Under the pieces are notes generated by a model that was not told the origin of the DNA, did not search any database, and saw only the letters and a program-made list of their open reading frames with translations. Made by a program: the position numbers and the translations under genes. This document shows, piece by piece, positions 1 through 7,206 of a stretch of 10,374 nucleotides of DNA (position 1 is its first letter; each line of letters starts with the position of its first letter). This DNA is from Clostridiales bacterium UBA1770. Its GTDB lineage: Bacteria; Bacillota; Clostridia; Oscillospirales; CAG-272. Where the stretch lies: NCBI GenBank assembly GCA_002315325.1, contig DCGU01000046.1, forward strand, positions 1 to 10,374, given 5' to 3'.

Positions 1-20
1 AACCCTTTGTCAGCAGGCTG

Positions 21-55
21 AAGGTACTGCCGTGACGAACGGCAGTACCTTTTTT
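21..55 (+). terminator. Rho-independent terminator of a gene off the left edge
   Basis: A perfect 13-bp stem (21-33 with 39-51) with a 5-base loop (GACGA) runs into six T's at 50-55, the classic intrinsic terminator on the + strand. The first bases hold an in-frame TGA at 19-21, so a rightward gene may end there, but too little is visible to call it. On the minus strand no T-run follows the stem, so the hairpin is a weaker terminator for the leftward membrane-protein gene ending at 92. It may still act in both directions. Confidence 0.85.
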
Positions 56-91
56 AATGGAATTCGGTTTGCTGTTTTGAAATTATCTTTA

Positions 92-916
92 TTATTCTTT
101 GATAAACTCAATGTGGACGGTGATGGCACCGGAGATGAGGATTAAACGGTAGGACAGGTTGGTCGTACCGGCGGGGATGATGACCTCGCCTTCTCCCTTT
201 GCCAGGCCCTTTTTGTAGGATGCCTGTACGGTGACGTTGCCGGCAGGTAACGTTGCGGTGAGGCTTTCCCCGTTTTTGAGTGTCCCGATGGTTTGTCCGT
301 TCATAGTGAGCGTGTACGTAACGCCGCAGCCGTAGAAGGCCTTATCACGGTTGAAGGTGACCTGCCGCGTGGCGCAGGGATCAATATCGTCGGGATTCGT
401 ACCCGATTCTGCCGAAAAGCCGTCGGTGTTATAAAAATCGCCGTTCGGGGCAGCACCGTCTGCGGCAGCAGCGGCAGCGGGAGCCGTCTTTTTCACAATG
501 GCGGTAATGAAAACGGTTAGATAGATGGCGTGGATAATGAGGTCCATGATACCGCCGTAGTAACCGCCGATCAATTCAAAGACCAGCAGCAGCGTATCCA
601 GACCGTACAGCACCGTGCCGGCAATCAGCCAGCCGATGCGCTTTTTGCCGAGCAGTCCGCACAACAGATAAATCGCGGAAACCAAGAGCGCGATGACGGC
701 GAGGACAATATAGGGTGTCAGCAAGCCTTCCTCGACGTAGATTCCCATACCGATACCGAGCAGCACCGTGGAAAAATAGGGTGCCAGCACGAAATAGGAG
801 TCGGTTAAAATCATAAAGAAGCAGTTGACGGCACACAGGAAGAAAACGGACAGCATCGCACTGCGTGCGGATGCGGTTTTGGCTTCATAAGGGGTCATCG
901 GTGCTTTTTGTTTCAT
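92..916 (-). CDS. Multi-pass membrane protein with soluble C-terminal beta-type domain
   Basis: The predicted protein has 274 residues and I do not recognise a named family. The N-terminal half holds four or five hydrophobic helices (about 20-37, 42-62, 66-90, 95-115 and 122-141). An Ala/Pro/Asp-rich linker follows (about 145-160, including a run of seven alanines), then a soluble domain from about 183 to the end. That domain reads as short beta strands with a 'MNGQTIGTLKNGES' turn and a 'LPAGNVTV' hairpin, the pattern of small PEGA-like or DUF2846-like modules that often follow membrane segments. The start at 916 is chosen because AGAAAGGAAA lies just before this ATG; an upstream in-frame ATG at 946 lacks such a site. 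The gene follows the GH38 gene on the same strand after a 96-bp gap and has its own promoter. Function is unknown; a cell-envelope role is only an inference. Confidence 0.8.
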   Translation of the reverse strand: MKQKAPMTPYEAKTASARSAMLSVFFLCAVNCFFMILTDSYFVLAPYFSTVLLGIGMGIYVEEGLLTPYIVLAVIALLVSAIYLLCGLLGKKRIGWLIAGTVLYGLDTLLLVFELIGGYYGGIMDLIIHAIYLTVFITAIVKKTAPAAAAAADGAAPNGDFYNTDGFSAESGTNPDDIDPCATRQVTFNRDKAFYGCGVTYTLTMNGQTIGTLKNGESLTATLPAGNVTVQASYKKGLAKGEGEVIIPAGTTNLSYRLILISGAITVHIEFIKE

Positions 917-968
917 AACGGTGATTTCCTTTCTGACGTATCTCACGCTGAATTATCTCGGTAAGAGT

Positions 969-998
969 ATTGTAGCATAGCGGGACGGGGCGTGTCAA
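969..998 (-). promoter_or_regulatory. Promoter of the membrane-protein gene
   Basis: Read on the minus strand, a perfect TTGACA (993-998) is followed after 18 bp by TACAAT (969-974), preceded by an extended -10 TG. Transcription would start near 962, giving a leader of about 45 nt before the ATG at 916. The promoter lies directly behind the GH38 stop codon, so the membrane-protein gene need not rely on readthrough from the glycosidase gene. Confidence 0.8.
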
Positions 999-1012
999 TT
1001 ATATCTCCGATA

Positions 1013-3427
1013 TTAAATGACGATTTCGGCAAGTTCGTTCAGGGTCCCGTCAACGTATTCGACGGTCTTGACTTCATAGCGGCCGAAATGCAGGTTGATA
1101 TTGGTTCCGCACAGGGTGAGCGTGACGTCTTTTGCGTTTTGCGTATCGTTGAGCAGACGCAGAATATAGGACGGTGCGCCCTCGCGCTTTTTAAACGTTA
1201 CCAGCGTCACGCACGTGTCGCTGATGCCGATAGCAAAGGGTTTTGCCGCGACGTCGGACTGTACGGGGAAGACGTTGACGGCAAACGGGGGACGGTTGAA
1301 TTCCAGGGACAGTTTATCCAATTCGTCCGTGCGGCAGGCAACCAGCCGTACCGTGAAATTGCGTTCGCCCATATCCATCTTTTTGGTAAAGCGTCCTTCG
1401 GGCAATACGGGGCGGCCGGGGATGGGATGCGCACAATAGGTGGCGGTACGCAGCAGCGTCAGCGTCACGACGCCGTCGCGGCAGGCGCTGCCGTAGATGC
1501 CGGCGGACAACAGCCCCAGGGCATTGCCGTCCGCGTCGGTTTTGGCGACAAAGCGCTGGGCCACCTGCGGCGAGCCGTCCTGTGCCAGCGTTTCCGTGGC
1601 GAACGCGGTCTGCCCGATATAGTCGCCGGGCATCGACGTGGGCAGAGCAAGCTTGACGACGCGGTTGGCGTCGCCGGCAAAGACGTCGATTTTGACGTCG
1701 ACTTTGGGCGTTCGTTTATACAGGTCGTACTCGATGCGTACACGGGTGTTTTCACAGCGCAAAAACGCCTCGACGCCCAGGTAAATATCGCCGTTTTCAA
1801 TGACCTGCACGGGGGACATACCCTCAAACGGGCCGTCGGGCTTTTCCATCAGCGTGCAGGGACGCTCGTTGGTACCCAGCTGCGACAGACTCTCTGCGTC
1901 CATGCGCCAGGGGTCGGGCAGGTCGTCGTACACGTTCACGGTCACAGGGGCCGACAGGTATTCGCGGCCGTCGACGCAGAAGGAGGTCAAGGACCCCGTG
2001 GTGCGGTCAATGGCGGCGTGCATGCACGGGGTATCCAGGATAATGGGGGCGTTCTGCGGGAAGACTTGCGCGGCAGGCGTCGGTGCCAAATCAGCGTACA
2101 GGCTGAAACGCGTCACCGACAGCGGGGCAAGCGTCGCTTCAAAGATGATTTTCTTGCGCCAATCGAGATTGAGATTGCTTTCCTCCTTGACCTTTTGGAA
2201 GGCAACGGGCGCACCGTCGGGGCCCGTTATCGTCAGGTGCGACGTGATATCGTCGCGCCAGTTTTGGTCGGCCAGCATCAACTCGCACGCGACCTCGGTC
2301 GTTTGCGTATAGGGCAGGGAATTTAAAACCAAAATCGGGTATTCCCCGGGGGCTGCCTTGGGCTCGGCCCCGCACAGGGCAAAGAAAGCGCGGGCACGAA
2401 TGCGGTTGCAAAGCAGGCGGCCGTGTTCCAACAGCTGCATGCCGTTTTCCTCCCCTGCACGGATGGAAGTGCCGGGCAGCACGTCGTGAAATTCGGCGTT
2501 CAGCAGGTCCTCGACGGCCTCGTTGAGTTCATCCGCCGGGTAGTCGATCAATCCCCGCAGGGCGGCGGCCGAGGCGGCAATCTCGGCGTAGTACAGGTCG
2601 TTCTCCAGGGCGGCGTGTTCCGCCTTGATGCGGGACATGGCGGTGTAACAGCCGGGGAAAACCGTGCGCAGCGAGACGTCATGGACCACGGTCGGGTCAA
2701 TCTCGGCAAAGAAAGTATCGGGCGTGGAGTGCAGCATTTTGCAGGTGCCGGCCGCCTTCATTTCTTCAATGATTTGCAGGTCGCGCCGCGACGGGCCGCC
2801 GCCGTGGTTGCCGACGCCCCACAGCACGCAAACCCTGTCGTGCTCGCAGCCTTTGGTGCGCTCGTCAATCGTTTCGTTGACGCGGCCCATGGGGGAATTG
2901 TAGCCGCCGTGCGACCATGCCGCCTTGATTTGCGTGCCGTCCGGGGACTGCCACAAAAAGCGGTCGTCCGGCAGGGCGTTACACCCGCTGCGGCCGAATA
3001 AAAAGTTCTTTTGTCCGCACTTGGCGATGATTTGGGGTAAACCCACGCTGTGTCCGAAGGCGTCGAAGGCGATGGCCGTTTCGGGCCAAACACCGAAGTT
3101 ATCCATAAAATATTGGCGGCCGACCAGAATTTGGCGCACGATGCTCTCCCCGCTCGGCATATTCAAATCGGGCTGCAGATACCAGCCGCCCATAATATGC
3201 CATTTGCCCTTTTTAATCAGCGCCTTGATTCTTTCAAACAGCGTCGGGGCATACTCGGCGATGTATTTGTACAGCGTCACCTCGTTGTGGCAAAAGATAT
3301 AGTCGAACTCGTCGCACAAATCGGCGGCACTGGAAAAGGTGGACAGGGCGGCAGCGGCGCCTTCCTCCCAATTCCATTGCCAAATGGGGTCAAGATGCGC
3401 GTTACAAATCAGGTGCAGTTCTTTCAC
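1013..3427 (-). CDS. GH38-family alpha-mannosidase-type glycoside hydrolase
   Basis: The predicted protein has 804 residues, somewhat shorter than many bacterial GH38 enzymes. GH38 enzymes are zinc-dependent retaining glycosidases that remove alpha-mannose from oligosaccharides. The catalytic domain begins at once with 'AHLDPIW' (His11 and Asp13, expected zinc ligands). 'QPDLNMPSGES' follows at 85-95, then 'AFDAFGHS' at 120-127, where Asp122 is the expected nucleophile and zinc ligand, and 'NHGGGPSRRD' at 207-216 with the remaining zinc His. The helical mid-domain carries the family's 'FHDVLPGTS' (313-321), and the C-terminal half is the beta-rich GH38 domain. No signal peptide is present, so it should act in the cytoplasm on imported glycans. 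The start is GTG at 3427, supported by AAAGGAG five bases upstream. It diverges from the serpin gene. Mannose preference and linkage cannot be read from sequence alone. Confidence 0.93.
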   Translation of the reverse strand: MKELHLICNAHLDPIWQWNWEEGAAAALSTFSSAADLCDEFDYIFCHNEVTLYKYIAEYAPTLFERIKALIKKGKWHIMGGWYLQPDLNMPSGESIVRQILVGRQYFMDNFGVWPETAIAFDAFGHSVGLPQIIAKCGQKNFLFGRSGCNALPDDRFLWQSPDGTQIKAAWSHGGYNSPMGRVNETIDERTKGCEHDRVCVLWGVGNHGGGPSRRDLQIIEEMKAAGTCKMLHSTPDTFFAEIDPTVVHDVSLRTVFPGCYTAMSRIKAEHAALENDLYYAEIAASAAALRGLIDYPADELNEAVEDLLNAEFHDVLPGTSIRAGEENGMQLLEHGRLLCNRIRARAFFALCGAEPKAAPGEYPILVLNSLPYTQTTEVACELMLADQNWRDDITSHLTITGPDGAPVAFQKVKEESNLNLDWRKKIIFEATLAPLSVTRFSLYADLAPTPAAQVFPQNAPIILDTPCMHAAIDRTTGSLTSFCVDGREYLSAPVTVNVYDDLPDPWRMDAESLSQLGTNERPCTLMEKPDGPFEGMSPVQVIENGDIYLGVEAFLRCENTRVRIEYDLYKRTPKVDVKIDVFAGDANRVVKLALPTSMPGDYIGQTAFATETLAQDGSPQVAQRFVAKTDADGNALGLLSAGIYGSACRDGVVTLTLLRTATYCAHPIPGRPVLPEGRFTKKMDMGERNFTVRLVACRTDELDKLSLEFNRPPFAVNVFPVQSDVAAKPFAIGISDTCVTLVTFKKREGAPSYILRLLNDTQNAKDVTLTLCGTNINLHFGRYEVKTVEYVDGTLNELAEIVI

Positions 3428-3432
3428 GTCGG

Positions 3433-3457
3433 CTCCTTTCGGCCGTCAAACCGGCCG
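3433..3457 (-). promoter_or_regulatory. Shine-Dalgarno of the GH38 gene with abutting GC hairpin
   Basis: On the minus strand AAAGGAG (3433-3439) sits five bases before the GTG start at 3427 and is what decides this start. Immediately 5' of it, CGGCCG-N6-CGGCCG (3440-3457) can form a six-pair, all-GC hairpin with a 6-nt loop in the leader. Its base touches the ribosome binding site. It could stabilise the mRNA or tune ribosome access. There is no U-run, so it is not a terminator. Confidence 0.6.
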
Positions 3458-3472
3458 TACGTTATCGGGTTC

Positions 3473-3501
3473 ATTATAGCACGCCCCTGCACGCGTGACA
3501 A
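3473..3501 (-). promoter_or_regulatory. Promoter of the GH38 gene
   Basis: Minus-strand TTGTCA (3496-3501) and a perfect TATAAT (3473-3478) are separated by 17 bp. The start point would fall near 3466, giving a leader of about 40 nt. Its -35 box lies only 7 bp from the -35 box of the divergent serpin promoter. Confidence 0.8.
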
Positions 3502-3508
3502 GTTAAAG

Positions 3509-3537
3509 TTGACGCACCGTCTGTTTTTTGCTAAAAT
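3509..3537 (+). promoter_or_regulatory. Promoter of the serpin-lipoprotein operon
   Basis: TTGACG (3509-3514) and TAAAAT (3532-3537) are spaced by exactly 17 bp, giving a leader of about 90 nt before the serpin ATG. The leader holds only short possible stems (for example AGCG-N4-CGCT at 3558-3569) and no riboswitch that I recognise. Confidence 0.75.
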
Positions 3538-3632
3538 AACGTAAAATGCGGAACAAAAGCGCAAACGCTGCGTCAATACGAGTGATACGGGTATTGAAAC
3601 AGATACCGACACCGTTTAGGGAGGAACAACCC

Positions 3633-4931
3633 ATGAAAAAGAAAATCATCCATAAAATCGCTGCCGGTCTTTTGGTTCTGACCATGCTGTGCGCGTCCTG
3701 CCTCTTGGCGGCCTGCGGCGGGGGCATCACCGCGGCAAGCGTGCAATTTTTAACCCCCCTGACTTTTACCTACCAACCCGAGCGCGCGGTGCCGGTGGAG
3801 GACAGCTTTAAAACGGCCCTGGCCGATTTTTCCCTGAACCTGTTGCGCGACAGCCGCGCGGGCGGCGACGGCACCATGGTGTCGGGACTTTCCGTGCTGA
3901 CGGCATTGGCCATGGTGGCCAACGGTGCCGACGGGGAGACGCTGGCGCAGATGCTGGACGTGATGGGCATCTGTGACGTTGAGACGCTCAACGCACAAAT
4001 ATATGCCTACTATGCAGGGCTCAAATCCACTGAAAACGCCAAGTTCACCTATGCCAACGCCGTGTGGGTAACCAATCAAAATTGGTTCACCGTGAGTGAC
4101 GATTTCCTGGCTGTCATCGGCGACAATTACAATGCGCAGGTGGCGAGTGCTGATTTCACCGACAAAGACACGGTCAAGGCCATCAACAACTGGTGCAAAA
4201 AGCAGACCGACGGCATGATTCCGAATATCGTGAACGACAGCACCTTCAACAAGGATACCGTGATGGCATTGCTCAATGCCCTGTGCTTTGACGGCAAGTG
4301 GCAGACCGAGTACGAAAAGAGCGATATTTGGGACGCCCCTTTCCACGGTACGAACGGCGATACCACCGTTTCCATGCTGCACAGCGATGAAGATATCTAT
4401 CTCGAGGGGCAGAACGAGACGGGGTTTGTCAAGTATTACAAGGATTGGAATTACGCGTTCGTGGGGCTGTTGCCCAGCGCAGAGGGCGATATCGCCGACT
4501 ATCTGGCCACGCTGGACGGTGAAACGTTTGTGAATCTGTTGAAGAATGCCGACGGCAGTGTCGGTGTCAACGTCACCATGCCGGAATTCAAACAGGATTT
4601 TGAAGTGTCGCTGAACGATATTCTCGCCGCTATGGGGATGCCCGATGCCTTTGATCCCTATTCGGCCGATTTCACGCGCCTGGGCACCCTGGCAAATCCC
4701 AATGAAAATATCACCATCAGCAAAGTGATTCATAAGACGCATATCGAGGTTGACCGCGCCGGCACGAAGGCTGCCGCCGTGACCTTGATCAGTATGGAAA
4801 AGAACGCCACGTGCGGCCCGGAGGAACCTAAAGTCGTCATTTTGGACCGCCCGTTCGTCTATGCGATTATCGATACGGCGACCAATACGCCGTTGTTTAT
4901 CGGTACCGTAGAGAACGTTTCGGGAAAATAA
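3633..4931 (+). CDS. Serpin-family protease inhibitor, lipoprotein-anchored
   Basis: The predicted protein has 432 residues: a lipoprotein leader plus a full serpin fold. The leader is Lys-rich, then hydrophobic, ending in lipobox L-A-A-C with Cys28, so it should be anchored outside the membrane. Serpin hallmarks include 'NALCFDGKWQ', 'NVTMPEFK' and the C-terminal 'DRPFVYAIID...PLFIGTV'. The reactive loop follows 'IEVDRAGTKAAAVT'. Gly377 is P15, Thr378 is P14, and Ala380-382 followed by Val383-Thr384 give the small-residue hinge expected of an inhibitor. The usual acidic P17/P16 pair is replaced by Arg375-Ala376. Counting 15 residues from P15 puts P1 near Asn391, with Lys390, Met388 and Cys394 close by, so the target protease is uncertain. 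The ATG at 3633 is fixed by AGGGAGG at 3618-3624, eight bases upstream. Known gut Firmicutes serpins inhibit host or bacterial serine proteases; a similar surface role is inferred. Confidence 0.95.
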   Translation: MKKKIIHKIAAGLLVLTMLCASCLLAACGGGITAASVQFLTPLTFTYQPERAVPVEDSFKTALADFSLNLLRDSRAGGDGTMVSGLSVLTALAMVANGADGETLAQMLDVMGICDVETLNAQIYAYYAGLKSTENAKFTYANAVWVTNQNWFTVSDDFLAVIGDNYNAQVASADFTDKDTVKAINNWCKKQTDGMIPNIVNDSTFNKDTVMALLNALCFDGKWQTEYEKSDIWDAPFHGTNGDTTVSMLHSDEDIYLEGQNETGFVKYYKDWNYAFVGLLPSAEGDIADYLATLDGETFVNLLKNADGSVGVNVTMPEFKQDFEVSLNDILAAMGMPDAFDPYSADFTRLGTLANPNENITISKVIHKTHIEVDRAGTKAAAVTLISMEKNATCGPEEPKVVILDRPFVYAIIDTATNTPLFIGTVENVSGK

Positions 4932-4943
4932 TCGGAGAAGAAA

Positions 4944-5519
4944 ATGAAACGATTGACCGCGATTCTTCTTTTACTCGCCGTCGCGTTTTGCTGCGTTTCC
5001 TGCGGCAAAGTCGTGCAGCGTGCCAATGAACCGATTTCCGGGACGGACGTCTCCGAGATTGATTTGCCGGCCGATTTTACCTTTTCCATCGTATGGGGAT
5101 GTTACGGTATCAGTTCCTATGACAGCCAAACGGGGAAACTGGTCAAAACCAATGATGCGACCGACGTCACGAAATATACGGCTTACGTCAAGCTGTCGGA
5201 AAACGAGTTAAAACTTGTTTACAAATACCTGTGTCTTGATTTGCATTTGGCGGATTATCCTGCGGAATACGACCCGTTTAACGCGCCGCACGCAATAAAG
5301 AAAGTGTGGTCCAACCCGTCACAAACCATCGTTTTGTCCGTGACGGCAAATGGGCAAACGCATACGGTGACCTGCAATGACGTTGCCCTGGGGACTATCA
5401 ATGATGGCTATTGCAGGGATGCGAAGATGCTTTTGCAGGCGAAGAATAACGTCGTAACCCTTTTGACGTCGCTGCCGGAATGGCAGGCTTTTCCCGACTA
5501 TGAGTTCTTCTATGATTAA
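4944..5519 (+). CDS. Small putative lipoprotein of unknown function
   Basis: The predicted protein has 191 residues. The first 20 form a short lipoprotein-type leader: Lys-Arg, a hydrophobic stretch, then 'CCVSC' with Cys20 as the likely lipidated residue. The lipobox is imperfect, with Cys instead of Leu at -3. The mature part has two recognisable stretches. One is 'FTFSIVWGCYGISSYDSQTG' (about 45-64), followed by a helix-like acidic segment ending 'YPAEYDPF' (105-112). The other is a beta-type 'TIVLSVTANGQTHTVTC' (128-144). It resembles uncharacterised Clostridia lipoproteins that I cannot name. It begins 12 bp after the serpin stop with its own GGAGAAGA, and a terminator follows, so the two are almost certainly one transcript. 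A partner or accessory role to the serpin is possible but inferred only from position. Confidence 0.85.
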   Translation: MKRLTAILLLLAVAFCCVSCGKVVQRANEPISGTDVSEIDLPADFTFSIVWGCYGISSYDSQTGKLVKTNDATDVTKYTAYVKLSENELKLVYKYLCLDLHLADYPAEYDPFNAPHAIKKVWSNPSQTIVLSVTANGQTHTVTCNDVALGTINDGYCRDAKMLLQAKNNVVTLLTSLPEWQAFPDYEFFYD

Positions 5520-5544
5520 CACGGCACAACGTCAAATTCATAAT

Positions 5545-5580
5545 AAACCGCCCGCGGGAAAAAAATCCCGCGGGCGGTTT
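5545..5580. terminator. Bidirectional terminator between convergent genes
   Basis: A perfect 15-bp inverted repeat (5545-5559 and 5566-5580) with a six-A loop lies between the ends of the small lipoprotein gene (+) and the ABC permease gene (-). Nine-base GC-rich cores and A/T ends give four T's on the + strand (5578-5581) and a short TTT on the minus strand. The position between convergent stop codons fits a terminator shared by both operons. Confidence 0.9.
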
Positions 5581-5607
5581 TGTATGGATGATTTCAGTAT
5601 TGACGCA

Positions 5608-7200
5608 TTATAAAGCTTCAAACGCTTTAACGCCCTTCGTGGATACCCACCGCACCAGCAGCACGGCGAATCCTGCCATCAACAGGGCCACGATACTCAT
5701 TGCAACGGACATAGGCAACAGCAGCGACAGGCCGAAGACGGCACCGGCGCAAACGACGTCGACAATCCAGGCACCGAAGATGCCGATGAAGACGGGGGCA
5801 CCTTGTTTGACGGGGACAATTTCGTTGGTCCAGTTGACGTTGGCAAAACGGATACCGGCCCACAGGTCAACGGCCGTCATCAATATCGTGAACAGGACGG
5901 CGGTAATCACCAATACAACGGCTTGGACAAACGGTGTGTGCATACCGACGGCCGTACAAACGGCGGCGAACAGCATAGGCACGCCGGACAACAGCAATTG
6001 CACCGTGCCCTTGGCGCACAGCACCGTGCGGGTGGAAACGGGCAGGGAACGGGTCAGCCACAGGTTCTTACCTTCCAGCGAAACGCTGGGGGCCGCCATA
6101 TCGTTCATGGAGGCGAGCACGCCCATGGCTGCAAAGGCGAGCACGGGGGAAATTGTCAAACCGGTTGTTGCGTCGAGCCCGGCAAACCTGTCACCGCCCA
6201 TCACCAGCATGAAAATGCCGTAGGCGGGAATCATGAGAACGCCGAGACCGGCGTTGAGCATATAGTTGGCACTGGAGGTGAAACGTTTCATCTCACGGCG
6301 CAGCATGGCACCATAGACGCTGCGCTGTTTGTAACCCGCAGCGGCTTTTTTGTTGGTTGTGCCGCTTTCGCTTGCAGTGGCGATGGCGATAAAGGACTTG
6401 GACTGCACCACCCATACAAGCGCTGTGAGTGCCAGCGTGACGGCCAGTGAAATTGCCAAGGCAAGCATATTCCCTTCGCTCATACGCGCAAAGAGATACA
6501 GCGGGTAGGCGGCGTTTTTCAATGCTTCGCCGTAAAGGCTGACGTTGGCCAGAATGTCATTGACCATGTAAGTTGCCTTGAAATAAACGACGTAATACAA
6601 TACGAGGGCAACGACGGCAATCAGTACGGTGACGATGGACTTGTTTTTCAGCTTTTTACTGATTTGCGCTACCACCCAGCCGAATAGGCAGGACAGCACG
6701 AATACGATGAGCGCAATGACCACCCAAAAGAGGAAACTGCCGATCACCGTGAGCGCTGTTTGCGGCATCAAAATCCAATAGACGATCAGTCCCGGCACCA
6801 TGACGATACCCGTATAGACCAGATCCAACAGGAATACGGGGAGCAGACGGCTGAACAGGATGGCATTCACGGGCACGGGGCAGGACAACAGCAGGTCGTT
6901 GTCGCGCGGCTTATACAGCCCGGTAAACGTGTTGAATACCGTACCGAACAAGCCTAATATCATAGCAATGCCGGCAAAAATCAGGAAATAGAACCAGGTG
7001 TACCCGGCACCGCACAGGGTGTAACAGGTCAAAATGGCCAGGCCCGTGAGCATGCCGCCGATGACACCGGCCGTCAAAAAAACGAACAAAATGAAAAACG
7101 CAATCGTGCCGGCTTTGGAGCGCGCCTTACTTTTCTTATAATCGAAAAAGTAACTGCGGAAAATCTCCATCAGCTGCTTTTTGATAAGTGCTTTCAACAT
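5608..7200 (-). CDS. ABC transporter permease, large ABC-2-type exporter subunit
   Basis: The predicted protein has 530 residues and about 12 membrane helices in two groups: about 32-60, 66-90, 121-145, 150-175, 187-208 and 246-266, then 313-335, 350-367, 398-420, 425-448, 470-495 and 496-518. A basic soluble loop (about 268-312) separates the halves. Each half carries a matching cytoplasmic motif: 'NDLLLSCPVPVNAILFSRLL' (101-120) and 'NLWLTRSLPVSTRTVLCAKG' (379-398). This suggests an internally duplicated permease working as a single large subunit. 'SVSLEGKNLW' is typical of this Firmicutes exporter family. The start codon is 6 bp beyond the ATPase stop, and its ribosome site GGAGGA (7211-7216) lies inside the last codons of the ATPase, so the two are likely translationally coupled. 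The substrate is unknown; drug, peptide or lipid export are options. Confidence 0.88.
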   Translation of the reverse strand: MLKALIKKQLMEIFRSYFFDYKKSKARSKAGTIAFFILFVFLTAGVIGGMLTGLAILTCYTLCGAGYTWFYFLIFAGIAMILGLFGTVFNTFTGLYKPRDNDLLLSCPVPVNAILFSRLLPVFLLDLVYTGIVMVPGLIVYWILMPQTALTVIGSFLFWVVIALIVFVLSCLFGWVVAQISKKLKNKSIVTVLIAVVALVLYYVVYFKATYMVNDILANVSLYGEALKNAAYPLYLFARMSEGNMLALAISLAVTLALTALVWVVQSKSFIAIATASESGTTNKKAAAGYKQRSVYGAMLRREMKRFTSSANYMLNAGLGVLMIPAYGIFMLVMGGDRFAGLDATTGLTISPVLAFAAMGVLASMNDMAAPSVSLEGKNLWLTRSLPVSTRTVLCAKGTVQLLLSGVPMLFAAVCTAVGMHTPFVQAVVLVITAVLFTILMTAVDLWAGIRFANVNWTNEIVPVKQGAPVFIGIFGAWIVDVVCAGAVFGLSLLLPMSVAMSIVALLMAGFAVLLVRWVSTKGVKAFEAL

Positions 7201-7206
7201 GGCGGA

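Noticed and set aside
1..20. C-terminus of a rightward gene ending at TGA 19-21
   Set aside because: Six codons are too few to identify a coding frame, and another frame ends at a TGA at 33-35. Only the terminator is safe to call.
1001..1013. ATATC-TCC-GATAT hairpin just after the GH38 stop as a terminator
   Set aside because: The stem has only five A/T-rich pairs and no U-run. It may be an operator beside the membrane-protein promoter, but nothing else supports that.
992..2326. Long open frame (444 codons) on the + strand opposite the GH38 gene
   Set aside because: It is the mirror of a convincing GH38 coding region, has no ribosome site or family motifs, and reads as low-complexity Gly/Arg/Gln-rich sequence. 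GC-rich third positions make such shadows common.
3546..3632. Longer serpin N-terminus starting at 3546
   Set aside because: It would put 29 mostly polar residues before the signal peptide and begins right at the predicted transcription start. ATG 3633 has a perfect ribosome site.
3750..4742. 330-codon open frame on the minus strand opposite the serpin
   Set aside because: The serpin frame is certain. The antisense product is His/Gly/Val-rich with no recognisable domain or start signal.
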